Shown here in pieces: positions 35,962-45,058 of a DNA stretch of 64,000 nt. The notes beneath the pieces are model-generated. The model worked only from the letters and a program-made list of their open reading frames with translations. It did no database searches and was not told the DNA's origin. A program made the translations under genes and the position numbers. Source of the DNA: Cyanobacteria bacterium REEB67 (lineage in GTDB: Bacteria; Cyanobacteriota; Vampirovibrionia; Obscuribacterales; Obscuribacteraceae); the NCBI GenBank assembly GCA_018971775.1, contig JAGXAB010000011.1, positions 52,425 through 116,424 on the forward strand, in the 5' to 3' direction. Each line of letters begins with the position of its first letter. The first letter of the stretch is position 1.

Positions 35962-38304
35962 GTGAAGAAGGACCCGATTTCAATCAAGAATACAAGTGCG
36001 GCCGCCTCCACCCGATTGCTCGAGCAATCGGTCAAGCCAGTCACCGCCAGGCCGACTGCCGGTCGCTGCATCGTGGCCCTGGCAGTCTCTTCACTTTTTG
36101 CCGGGCAATCACTCTTTGCCGCTCACCCCGCCTTCGCCACCAAGCTCAATGCCAAACCCCTGCCGCACGCCGGTGCGGTAGCTGGAGCCTCAGGCACGAG
36201 CGGCGATAGCAATCAGTGGGGCCGCCCGAACAAAGACTTTTCCGGACAAAACGAACCAAGCGAAGCGATGCCGCCCTCGCGCTGGCAATCACGCAAACAG
36301 GACTACCGCGACGTCGAGAAACAGCAGAAGGCGGACGCCGAGGCCAGAGCAAAAGCCGCCCAGGATGCGGTGAAAAAGTCCAAAGAAGATCAGATCAATG
36401 CGATCAAACAATATCAGCAGATTTCAATCGACGCCAACAATAAGGGTGTAATGCTCGGAAAGCAGGGCCGCTGGCTCGACGCCATTGCCCAGCATGAACT
36501 CGCCTGCAAATACGATCCAGGCAATAAGAGTTTTAAGATCAATCTCTCCGCCGCTCGCGTGGCCTGGGGACAGAAGCTGCTGGCTCAAAAAGATTATGCC
36601 GCCGCCGCTAATTATTTCCGCAAAGCTCTCATGGCCATGCCGGATAACGGACTGGCCGGCAAACTCCTGGCCGAGTCCGTACAGCGCATGGGTCTAGATC
36701 CCAGCCTGGCCGACAACCGGCTCGGTATCGGCGATCAGCTGGCCGCCGCCGGCGATATCGAAGGGGCCAATATCGAATATCAACAAGCTATGCAGCTCGA
36801 TCCCTCCGCCCGTACTTACACAAAAATGGGCGATATGTCCCTGCGTTATGGCGCAGCCGGTGCCGCTAATGCGATGAACTGGTATCGTCAGGCGATCGTC
36901 AAGGATCCCGAATATGGACCGGCTCACCGCCAGCTCGGCATGACGATGATCATGTCCAAAGACAACACCGGCGCCGCTTCCGAGCTCCGAAAAGCAGTCA
37001 TCCTCGAACCCAAAGACGTCGCCGCCGGTCAGGCTCTGATCGAAATCTGGCGTCGTCAGGTCGCCGCCAATCCGCTCCTGGCCGAGAACCACCTCGGTCT
37101 GGCTACAGCCATGCAACTAACAGGCGATTACACAACCGCCGATAATGAGTATCGTCAAGTCGAGCAACTCGATCCGCGCAATGCCTCTCTGACACCTGGG
37201 CGCGACAGTCTGGCCCGGGCAATCAAACACACGGCCGCCGAAAAACATCACGCCGCCGCCGAGACATTTTTCAACCAGGGCTTGCCCCGAGACGCTCTAG
37301 CCGAAGAAGGTCAGGCGGTGATGATCGAGCCGCGCAACGATAAATATCAATTTCTCCTCGGCCAGTGCCTGGAATCAAATGGCGATATGCAGGGCGCCCG
37401 TCAGGCCTATCACACCTGCGTCTTGATTAATCCCAAAAATGACGAAGCCGCCCAGCATTTGCGCGAAATCGAAAAAATGGCCGCCAGCGGTGGTAGCGGT
37501 AGTAATGGTTCCGGCAATGGCGGACGCGCAGGCGCTCCGAGTGCGCCTGTCGGTCTCAGCCGTCCAGACTCCGGTCAACAGGGCGGACGGTTTGGTAACG
37601 CCCCCGGCAACCAGGGTGGTAGTCAGGCGGGTCAACAATATTCGCAAGTGGGTATAGGATCTGGAGCAGGCGCAAATGGACAGCCTGGTCAGGCAAGCCA
37701 GCTGGGGCGGGCGACCCCGGGCCAAGAAAGCGGCTATGGCGGAAATAATTCTCCCAGAAGGGACAAGAATATGTTCGAGGGAGCACCTCAAACAGGCAGC
37801 AATGGACAAAATAATGATTTTGGCGGCGGTTCTTTCCAGAATCGTCAGGCCTTGCCGCCAGCCCAGGTGCGCAATAATCAGGGCGGTCAGGTTGGTCAAG
37901 TCGGTCAAGTCGGTCAAGTCGGTCAGGCCAATTCTGGCGCTCAAAGCATCGACCCGCAGACTCAAGCTACTCTCACCGCCGCCGACAATATGGAATTGCA
38001 ACACGACTTCCAGGGCGCAGCCAATTTGCTCAAGCAGTCACTCAGCACTAATTTGCAAAACCCGGAGATCCATCACCGCCTGGCAGTCAATCTGCTCAAT
38101 CTCGGCCAGCTCGAAGAGGCAGTCTCGGAGTTTCGCATCGCCAGCGCCTTAAATCCTGGCAGCAAAACTTTCAGCGAAGACTATGCCCGTGCTTTGAAAA
38201 TCCATAAAAAAGCGATTTCGGCAGAGTCTTCCGGTTCGTCCGGTTCATCTTCCATAGACTCCGGCAGCGCTCAGACCACCGGAGCGGTGGGGGATCTGAA
38301 ATGA
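35962..38304 (+). CDS. Secreted TPR-repeat protein, translationally coupled to the RpoB-like gene
   Basis: The N-terminus has a signal-like hydrophobic stretch (about 36-60, ending AAHPAFAT). A charged coiled segment follows, then six to eight TPR units (about 150-510), a Gly/Gln/Asn-rich disordered region (about 510-670) and two more TPR units (about 675-750). TPRs are protein-binding scaffolds. The start is GTG at 35962 without a strong ribosome site. The stop overlaps the ATG of the RpoB-like gene (ATGA), so the two are made together. A predicted exported protein coupled to an RNA polymerase subunit is odd: either the signal is only a membrane anchor or the coupling is not functional. Confidence 0.8.
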   Translation: MKKDPISIKNTSAAASTRLLEQSVKPVTARPTAGRCIVALAVSSLFAGQSLFAAHPAFATKLNAKPLPHAGAVAGASGTSGDSNQWGRPNKDFSGQNEPSEAMPPSRWQSRKQDYRDVEKQQKADAEARAKAAQDAVKKSKEDQINAIKQYQQISIDANNKGVMLGKQGRWLDAIAQHELACKYDPGNKSFKINLSAARVAWGQKLLAQKDYAAAANYFRKALMAMPDNGLAGKLLAESVQRMGLDPSLADNRLGIGDQLAAAGDIEGANIEYQQAMQLDPSARTYTKMGDMSLRYGAAGAANAMNWYRQAIVKDPEYGPAHRQLGMTMIMSKDNTGAASELRKAVILEPKDVAAGQALIEIWRRQVAANPLLAENHLGLATAMQLTGDYTTADNEYRQVEQLDPRNASLTPGRDSLARAIKHTAAEKHHAAAETFFNQGLPRDALAEEGQAVMIEPRNDKYQFLLGQCLESNGDMQGARQAYHTCVLINPKNDEAAQHLREIEKMAASGGSGSNGSGNGGRAGAPSAPVGLSRPDSGQQGGRFGNAPGNQGGSQAGQQYSQVGIGSGAGANGQPGQASQLGRATPGQESGYGGNNSPRRDKNMFEGAPQTGSNGQNNDFGGGSFQNRQALPPAQVRNNQGGQVGQVGQVGQVGQANSGAQSIDPQTQATLTAADNMELQHDFQGAANLLKQSLSTNLQNPEIHHRLAVNLLNLGQLEEAVSEFRIASALNPGSKTFSEDYARALKIHKKAISAESSGSSGSSSIDSGSAQTTGAVGDLK
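37885..37929. repeat. Five 9-base tandem repeats within the TPR gene
   Basis: GGTCAAGTC-type units recur five times with slight variation, encoding repeated Gly-Gln-Val in the disordered region. Being a multiple of three, copy-number changes would keep the frame. Confidence 0.85.
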
Positions 38305-41300
38305 GTTTCTATTTCCAGGCTCCTGACCTGGCCGAATTTCCACGGCGTTCCTATCGTCGCTTTCTGGAAGAAGTGATCGGTAATCTTTTTACCGAGATTT
38401 CGCCTATCACCAGCGAGTTTTCCAATCGCTTCGAAATAACATTTATCGGCCCCGATGGCAAAGTACACTGGCGCTTCGAAGATTACGCTCCCGATTCGGG
38501 CTATCCGACATCGCCGGACCAGGCCAGACGCGCCAATATGACACATTCGCGCCGCATGCTCATGGAAGTCTGGCTGCGCGATACGCACACCGGCGAACTG
38601 CGCAAATCAACAGCATATATGGCCGACGTGCCGGTAATCACCGACCGCGGTACCTTCGTCATCAATGGCTCCGAGCGCGTCGTCCTGGGCCAACTGGTCC
38701 GCGCCCCCGGCATCTATTTCAGCAGCTCCGGCCCTGGTAGTTACAAAGCCCTGATGCTGGCCGAGATGGGCGCACCAATCGCCTTCGAGCTCGAGCTCGA
38801 CTCGAGCGGCGGCAAAACCAGTCGGGCAAAATGCCGGATCAAATTGCCTAAACGCTCCTGGGTGGCAGCCACGACTGTGCTCACGGCGATGGGCGTGGAC
38901 ATAGCCGAAATCCAAAAAAGGATCGGATCGCTGCTCGAGCGCAACCGCATCGACTTCAAACAAATGACCCAGGCAGAGGCCCTGGCTATCATCGGTCGGA
39001 GCTGGAAACCGGACGGTGGTGGTGGCACATCCGGTGGCGCCGTCGCCCTCAAAGAATTGACCGACAAGAGACGTTACTCGATGGGCAATCTCGGCCGCAA
39101 GCGTGTCAACACCAAACTCGGCCTGGAATCAGATTCGCATCAGTTGACGCCTCAGGATCTGCTCGCCGCCATCGAATATCTACTTGGTCTGCCCCTCGAC
39201 ATGGGCACCATGGATAATATCGACAGTCTGGAAAATCGACATCTGCGCGGCGTCGGCGAAACACTGACCAGGGCTGTGCGTCCGGCTCTCGGACAGATGA
39301 CCAGATCAATCCGCACGCGTCTCGAGCTCAATGAAGACGAAGAGATAGGCTCGCCTAACGACCTGCTCGACACCCGTCCTTTTTCCAATGCTCTTAATAA
39401 GTACTTCGTCGGCAATCCCCTCGTCCAGTATCTCGACCAGCAAAACCCGCTCTCCGAGCTCTCGCACCGGCGTAGAATCACTTCATTTGGACCGGGAGGC
39501 ATCGATCCAAATGCCGCTCCCGTCGAAATGCGCGACATCCATCCTTCGCAAATCGGTCGCGTCTGCCTGGTCGAATCGCCCGAAGGCAAAAATTGCGGCA
39601 TGGTTTCATACATGGCCACCTATTGCCGCATCGACGACGACGGCTTTATGACCGTGCCCTATCGCAAAGTGCAAAACGGCATCGTCACCGATGAAGTGCA
39701 ATTTCTCGCACCGGCCGATGATAGACGCTACACGCTCGCCCCGCCCGATACGAGAGTGCACGAAAATAAGATAATCGGTCCGATGGTGGCAGCCAGACGC
39801 GGCGAAAACTTCTTCGAAGTAGCCCCCGAAGATGTGGACATGATAGGCATCGCCCCCCAGGGATTTATCTCGGTGGGATCGGGACTGATCCCCTTCCTCG
39901 AACACGACGACACAAGCCGCGCCCTCATGGGTGGTGGCATGATGCGCCAGACCTTGCCTCTAATCCGCCCCGAGCGTCCCCGGGTCGGTACCGGCATGGA
40001 GCGCATTGTGGCGCGCTCATCCGGACATTCTATCATCGCCAGACGAGCCGGCACCGTCACCAGTGTCACGGCCAATCGCATCGTTTTGAGCCAGGGCTCG
40101 GGCGAGTCGCGTTCATATAATTTGATCCGCTACGACCGCACCAACCAGAATACTATCCTGGACCAGCGTCCCTCGGTCAAAGTCGGCCAGCAGATAGAAG
40201 CCGGCCAGATCATCGCCGACGGACCGGCCAGCGACAACGGCGAGCTGGCGCTCGGACGCAACTTGCTTGTCGCCTTCGTCTGCTGGAACGGCTACAACTA
40301 CGAAGACGCCATTGTCGTGCGCGAAGGGGTGATTAAAGAACACCGCTTGAGCCATATAGAAATCGAAAAACACACAGCATCGGTGCACCAGACCCTGCGC
40401 GGTCCGGAAATTTTGACCCCCGAATTGCCAAACGTGGCCGGCAAAGACCTCGAACACCTGGACGATCGCGGCATCGCCAAAGTAGGCAGCTACGTAAATC
40501 CAGGCGACATCCTCGTCTCCAAACTTTCCCCCAAAGAAGCCAAAGCGCTCTCCGCAGAAGAAGAGCTTCTGCAGGCAATCTTCGGCAAAGTCGCCGAAGA
40601 GATGGGCGATACCTCCCTGCGTGTACCGCACGGCTCGGGCGGCCGTGTTATCGATGTGCGCATCTTCACGCCGGAGACTACCCCCGAACTCAAAGCCGGC
40701 ATCATCTGCGAGATCGAAGTCTTGATCGCTCGCCTTTGTCCTCTGGAAGTAGGCGATAAACTGGCCGGCCGGCACGGCAACAAGGGTATCGTCTCAATTG
40801 TCGTGCCCGACTGCGACATGCCCTATCTGCCCGACGGCACACCGGTCGATATCGTCTTAAACCCGCTCGGCGTCCCCAGTCGTATGAATGTCGGCCAGCT
40901 TTTCGACACCCAGCTCGGACTCTATTCGACCATTCTCAATCGCTACTACCGTATCCACCAGTTCGACGAATCGATTTCGCCCGATGCCTCCTATCGCCTG
41001 GTCACAGACGCCTTGAAAGAAGTGCGCAAGACTCCCGGTTATGAATGGATGGGTGAAGACGGCAAGGTCAAGTTGACCGACGGTCGCACCGGTGAAGCCT
41101 TCGACAGACCGGTCCTGGTGGGCCGCCAGTACATGCTCAAACTGAACCAGCTCGTCCTCCACAAAGTCAACGCCAGATCGGGCTTAGGCGGCCCCTACGC
41201 CGCCGTTACCCAGCAACCGGTCGGAGGTAAGGCCAATCATGGCGGCCAGCGCATGGGCGAAATGGAAGTCTGGGCCATCCAGGCTTACGGCGGCGCCCAT

Positions 41301-42263
41301 GTCCTGCATGAGATGATGACAATCAAGGCCGACGATATACAGGGTAGGCACCAGTCTTACGCTGATATCGTCCAGGGCAATCCGATTTCTCCCGGCGGCC
41401 GCACCGCCGCCTTCGACGGACTCTGCTGCGAAATACGGGGACTGGGCATGGAAATGACCCTCGGTAAAGTCGTCGACAGCTTTGAGCCAATCGCCGATCG
41501 CTATTGCGCACCGAGTGCCGACACCCCAGCCTCTGCGGTTCCTACGAAAAGTCTGGAAGAGCAATATCAAGTTTCCAAGGTCGATCAACGGCAAGAAGAT
41601 GATGGTACAAAAATCCTCGAAATCCCCGCCGGGGACTATGTACCGGTCACCAAGCCGGCGGCTTTGCCGGTCATAACTTCGATGACCAGCGGTAAGCACG
41701 GTGGGAAACCACGTATTGAAATGTCGCAAGAACCGTTGTTTGATGATATCGACCCGAGTGAAGCTGAAATGAATGGCGGCGTCCCACCCAAATTTATTTC
41801 TCCAGCCAACAGTGGCACACCATCGTTTGTTGATGCTTTCATAGAAAGTGAGATAGACGGGCTGAAAAAAGAAAATGGGCTTAACGACGAAATCGAACTG
41901 GATGCTGAATCTGAAACTGGAAATGGTCCCGTCCCGAATCGGGCCAATCAAATCAGACAAAATGGACAGAGCGGCCAAAACGGTGACCCGGGCAACAGGT
42001 CCAATGCGGATAAAAAGGGAGAAGCGGCAAAATCACTGGCCGATATGCTCAGCGAGCTAAGTACCGAAAAGTCCTTATCGAGCTTTGCCAGCCTCAGCCA
42101 GGAATTAGTCGGTCAAGCCTCGCGCGAGACCGGTCGGGAAGCTTCCAAAGACGGCTTGAAAGAAAGTCTCAAAGAGCACGGCAACACAGAACAAGCAACT
42201 GATGCCGCCGACACCCACCCACATATACACCCGCCCACCCACACACACGACGAGTCTAGTTAA
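38301..42263 (+). CDS. Divergent RNA polymerase beta subunit (RpoB-like), not linked to rpoC
   Basis: The protein matches RpoB over about residues 1-1055. Landmarks in order are GTFVINGSERVVLGQL, NPLSELSHRRRITSFGPGG (382-400), VESPEGKNCG, FLEHDDTSRALMG, GYNYEDAIV (664-672), VGDKLAGRHGNKG (K820 and K828 equal E. coli K1065 and K1073), DGTPVDIVLNPLGVPSRMN, GQRMGEMEVWAIQAYG and IKADDIQGR. Catalytic lysines are kept. Differences: N957 stands where E. coli has H1237, with two inserted residues after it. T394 and V375 replace rifamycin-pocket S531 and S512. The C-terminal anchor is altered, and a roughly 265-residue low-complexity, His-rich tail follows. rpoC1/rpoC2 and rplL are absent nearby. It starts inside the stop of a TPR gene and is followed 15 bases later by a secreted protein gene. 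It may be a paralogue or a relocated only copy. Confidence 0.92.
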   Translation: MSFYFQAPDLAEFPRRSYRRFLEEVIGNLFTEISPITSEFSNRFEITFIGPDGKVHWRFEDYAPDSGYPTSPDQARRANMTHSRRMLMEVWLRDTHTGELRKSTAYMADVPVITDRGTFVINGSERVVLGQLVRAPGIYFSSSGPGSYKALMLAEMGAPIAFELELDSSGGKTSRAKCRIKLPKRSWVAATTVLTAMGVDIAEIQKRIGSLLERNRIDFKQMTQAEALAIIGRSWKPDGGGGTSGGAVALKELTDKRRYSMGNLGRKRVNTKLGLESDSHQLTPQDLLAAIEYLLGLPLDMGTMDNIDSLENRHLRGVGETLTRAVRPALGQMTRSIRTRLELNEDEEIGSPNDLLDTRPFSNALNKYFVGNPLVQYLDQQNPLSELSHRRRITSFGPGGIDPNAAPVEMRDIHPSQIGRVCLVESPEGKNCGMVSYMATYCRIDDDGFMTVPYRKVQNGIVTDEVQFLAPADDRRYTLAPPDTRVHENKIIGPMVAARRGENFFEVAPEDVDMIGIAPQGFISVGSGLIPFLEHDDTSRALMGGGMMRQTLPLIRPERPRVGTGMERIVARSSGHSIIARRAGTVTSVTANRIVLSQGSGESRSYNLIRYDRTNQNTILDQRPSVKVGQQIEAGQIIADGPASDNGELALGRNLLVAFVCWNGYNYEDAIVVREGVIKEHRLSHIEIEKHTASVHQTLRGPEILTPELPNVAGKDLEHLDDRGIAKVGSYVNPGDILVSKLSPKEAKALSAEEELLQAIFGKVAEEMGDTSLRVPHGSGGRVIDVRIFTPETTPELKAGIICEIEVLIARLCPLEVGDKLAGRHGNKGIVSIVVPDCDMPYLPDGTPVDIVLNPLGVPSRMNVGQLFDTQLGLYSTILNRYYRIHQFDESISPDASYRLVTDALKEVRKTPGYEWMGEDGKVKLTDGRTGEAFDRPVLVGRQYMLKLNQLVLHKVNARSGLGGPYAAVTQQPVGGKANHGGQRMGEMEVWAIQAYGGAHVLHEMMTIKADDIQGRHQSYADIVQGNPISPGGRTAAFDGLCCEIRGLGMEMTLGKVVDSFEPIADRYCAPSADTPASAVPTKSLEEQYQVSKVDQRQEDDGTKILEIPAGDYVPVTKPAALPVITSMTSGKHGGKPRIEMSQEPLFDDIDPSEAEMNGGVPPKFISPANSGTPSFVDAFIESEIDGLKKENGLNDEIELDAESETGNGPVPNRANQIRQNGQSGQNGDPGNRSNADKKGEAAKSLADMLSELSTEKSLSSFASLSQELVGQASRETGREASKDGLKESLKEHGNTEQATDAADTHPHIHPPTHTHDESS

Positions 42264-42278
42264 GGAGCCAGGGAGCAG

Positions 42279-43298
42279 ATGAGAGTGCAGACAGCTAGAC
42301 AATATCTAAGCTCCACTGTGCTTCGCCGGGCCACCCTCGCCGCCCTGCTCTGCCTGACCGCCTATGTCTCAGCGGCCCCTGCTTTGCTGCCGGCTTTTGC
42401 CCAGGGCAGCACGCAGACGGACTACCAGCCGCCGACCGGCACTCCTTATATCAATCCGCTCTATCAACAGGGCACGCCCGACCCGCCTCCGATTGGCTCC
42501 GGCAGCACTCCGCCTCAAGTCACACCTGGGGATCCCGGTGCCGTCCCCAATGTACCGAGCGGCACCGCCGATCCGACGAACGGCTCCAATTTTCAAGTAA
42601 CCGAAGGCCAGGACCGCACCATAGCTCGCATGTACATGACCGAGACCAATGGTCGTGGCCTGCGTTATGTCGGCACCATCCGCGGTGACCAACTGCCCGA
42701 TGCGGCGCTGGCCACCATTCAAGGTATCCTTGGCGTCAATTTGATTGGCGGCAATCAGGACAGCATCGACGTCACCGTCACCTCGGGCCAGCTCGAGCAG
42801 ATTCAAGATGCCCTTGCTCCTTATCCACAGACCTCGATGGTGAACGGCCGCAAAAAAATCATGGGAGACAATCCCAATGCCGCCTACCCCAAACCCGGTC
42901 GCGACAGCCTTTATGCCTTCGACGGCACACTGCCCACCGTGCAGATCTTCGCCCGTTATCTAGTCATCCTCGGTGTAGTGGCGGCGACCGTATTTATGTC
43001 GCTTGCCGCCTGGTCTATGGTGCAGGGCAATCAATATGCCGGCGCTAGAGTGATGGGATCGGCAGCCGGCCTGCTCATGCTCCTTGCCGCTTACACAATC
43101 TGGAAAATTGTCCAGATGAACACTTTTGGTGCCAATTCGAACAATCCGGCGATCAGTCAAAATCGTACGAATACCGCTCAGGTACCCGGTGCCTTCAGCG
43201 CCAGGCCAAATGTGCCGGTCACACCGAGCTACGCGCAGGTACCGGGCCCGGCCCGCGACGGCGTGCCCGTGCAGCCCCTGGGAGCCGCCGGACAATAA
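42279..43298 (+). CDS. Exported protein with a VirB2/TrbC-like pair of hydrophobic helices
   Basis: A signal peptide (about 18-41, ending LLPAFAQG) precedes a Pro/Gly-rich linker and a small folded region (about 100-190). Two closely spaced hydrophobic helices follow at about 227-245 and 260-279, joined by a short polar turn (MVQGNQYAGARVM). This pair recalls VirB2/TrbC pilins of type IV secretion, though those are far shorter and the resemblance is only in layout. A Pro-rich tail ends the protein. A strong ribosome site (AAGGAG) sits before the ATG, 15 bases after the RpoB-like stop, so it belongs to that operon. Confidence 0.65.
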   Translation: MRVQTARQYLSSTVLRRATLAALLCLTAYVSAAPALLPAFAQGSTQTDYQPPTGTPYINPLYQQGTPDPPPIGSGSTPPQVTPGDPGAVPNVPSGTADPTNGSNFQVTEGQDRTIARMYMTETNGRGLRYVGTIRGDQLPDAALATIQGILGVNLIGGNQDSIDVTVTSGQLEQIQDALAPYPQTSMVNGRKKIMGDNPNAAYPKPGRDSLYAFDGTLPTVQIFARYLVILGVVAATVFMSLAAWSMVQGNQYAGARVMGSAAGLLMLLAAYTIWKIVQMNTFGANSNNPAISQNRTNTAQVPGAFSARPNVPVTPSYAQVPGPARDGVPVQPLGAAGQ

Positions 43299-43338
43299 AC
43301 TCTAAAAGTAATGAACTCCGCCGAGAAATCAAAAAGCC

Positions 43339-44088
43339 ATGTCTGAGCCCGTATCAAAAGCAAATTCAAAAAATCGCCCGGCCTCACCGACCCTGCGCCT
43401 TGCCTGCCTGGCCCTTGTCCAAATGCTCGCCCAGACCTTTGCCGCTCTTTGCGCCCCGACGGATGTGCAAGCAGCCCCGGCAAATGAAGTATTCAGCGCC
43501 ATGCCCCAGGGCGGTGGTGTGATGTCGGCGCCGAAGAATTTCACCCCCGCTCCGGCCAATGCCGTAGCCGCTCCCGGAGCCATGGATATGGCCGGTGGCT
43601 GGGGTGCCCAGACCGCCGAAACAAAATTGTTCGAAAAATTGGATAGCATCGTATTTTCCGGCTATCCAACTCCCAACGAAAAGATTATTCTGAGTAAGTC
43701 CTTCAATCAAGAAGCTGAAAGAGTCCAGCAATGGCAGATGACAGCGCAAACCGTAGCTCTCAAATATCGGCAGGCAGCCAAAGCTCTCCGCAATTTACCA
43801 GTACCGGCTAACTGGACCGAATTTGACCAATACAGGGAAGCAAGAGCCGACTGGTTTGACGACGCAGCTTTAGTTTATGAGGACATGATCAGGCCAAGGA
43901 GACCGGCCAAAACAATCGAAGAATTAAACGCTCAACTTGCCGCCGTGCAAGATCGAGCAAAAGTATTGGCTGATTCCAAACAGGCCAATCGCGAGATGGA
44001 CCGTGATTTGAGACGTAAATATCACATCCATGCGCCCAAGCAGACCGACGCTCTGACCAAATACGTCACGGGCGGCCTGCAGAAATAA
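43339..44088 (+). CDS. Secreted protein of unknown function
   Basis: A signal peptide is likely at about 18-46 (LACLALVQMLAQTF to VQAAPA). A Met/Pro/Ala-rich linker is followed by a helical region of about 160 residues, rich in charged residues (QAERVQQW-like and RAKVLADSKQANREMDRD). No domain is recognised. It starts 40 bases after the upstream gene in the same direction within the TPR-RpoB operon. The ribosome site is weak. Confidence 0.65.
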   Translation: MSEPVSKANSKNRPASPTLRLACLALVQMLAQTFAALCAPTDVQAAPANEVFSAMPQGGGVMSAPKNFTPAPANAVAAPGAMDMAGGWGAQTAETKLFEKLDSIVFSGYPTPNEKIILSKSFNQEAERVQQWQMTAQTVALKYRQAAKALRNLPVPANWTEFDQYREARADWFDDAALVYEDMIRPRRPAKTIEELNAQLAAVQDRAKVLADSKQANREMDRDLRRKYHIHAPKQTDALTKYVTGGLQK

Positions 44089-44216
44089 CTTTCAAAAATT
44101 GAATTCAGGGATATTCCCATTAGACCTCGGTTTAATTCACTGATTCAAAACTCCCCTTCAAGATCCATTTTTTTCAAGCTCACCCAAAAAGCACCCCAAA
44201 TGAGGAATATGTCAAA

Positions 44217-44996
44217 ATGGCGATTCAACTAAATGACAGAGACCATCTCATCTTCAAACTGATAGATGAACATGAAGTCCTGCTCGAAAAGCATATTTCC
44301 TGGTTTATTGCCGGCGAAGAAAAACCTGTATTGATCAGAGATCGGCTACGCAAGCTGTTCTATCTCGATTATTTGCTCTGCCACAGACATGGCAGCAAGT
44401 TGCCCTGGTGGACGACACCAACCAAGCCGCTTGTCTATATGCTCTCACCGATGACGCGCGGTCTCTCCGGCTTCGAAGACAATCAAGAAGAGCTGCTCTC
44501 CAACGAATTTCAAAGACATCATCTGGAAGTAGCCAACCTGCGCATGCTCTATCTGGTCGCTCAAAAAGATCAGCAAATCTGCGATTTCACCTGGAAGACG
44601 ATGAAAGCGGAGCGCATCACCGAAACCGGACTGGATGCCAAAGCGGTCTTCAACTGTGGCGGATCTGCGACAAAAGTCGGTCTGGTCAACAATCTACTTT
44701 CAGGCTGTGCTCAAGACAAGCTGGCCACTTTGACCAGTGCCCTTGGCTCTGAAAATATCGATTCTATTCTGCTCATCTCGAGAGATGACCAGGACCGCAG
44801 CGCTCTGCAAAAATCAATCATCGATTATGGCGGAGATCTCGCCACCCGTGCCTTTTTCGCCACTCACCAGGAGCTTTACCGTGACGGCATCGTCGGCACC
44901 AGATGGCAACTGGCCAATGGTCAATCGGCCGACCTCTTCAAGCCCGGTCAGGTTACTTTTATGCCAGGCTTCGGCGACAATCAGATTGCTGTCTAG
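44217..44996 (+). CDS. Replication-relaxation-like winged-helix protein
   Basis: The N-terminal 85 residues follow the Replic_Relax pattern: DRDHLIFKLIDEHEVLLEKH, then RDRLRKLFYLDYLLCHR and PLVYMLSPMTRGL, a winged helix with a C-terminal beta-hairpin. The second half (about 90-259) includes EVANLRM-like helices and a mixed alpha/beta region of the kind that follows the wHTH in plasmid and conjugative-element members. Such proteins usually accompany plasmid or conjugative DNA. Here it closes the TPR-RpoB operon, ahead of a terminator at 45059. The family call rests on the N-terminal half; the function is unknown. Confidence 0.6.
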   Translation: MAIQLNDRDHLIFKLIDEHEVLLEKHISWFIAGEEKPVLIRDRLRKLFYLDYLLCHRHGSKLPWWTTPTKPLVYMLSPMTRGLSGFEDNQEELLSNEFQRHHLEVANLRMLYLVAQKDQQICDFTWKTMKAERITETGLDAKAVFNCGGSATKVGLVNNLLSGCAQDKLATLTSALGSENIDSILLISRDDQDRSALQKSIIDYGGDLATRAFFATHQELYRDGIVGTRWQLANGQSADLFKPGQVTFMPGFGDNQIAV

Positions 44997-45058
44997 CAGC
45001 CTGATTTGAGGGTCAAGAAAAAAGATTTTGGGGTCTTTTGATCTTGAAGAAAATTTGT

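Noticed and set aside
40113..40775. 220-codon minus-strand frame inside the RpoB-like gene
   Set aside because: The plus strand carries unmistakable RpoB motifs throughout the region; the reverse frame is open by composition.
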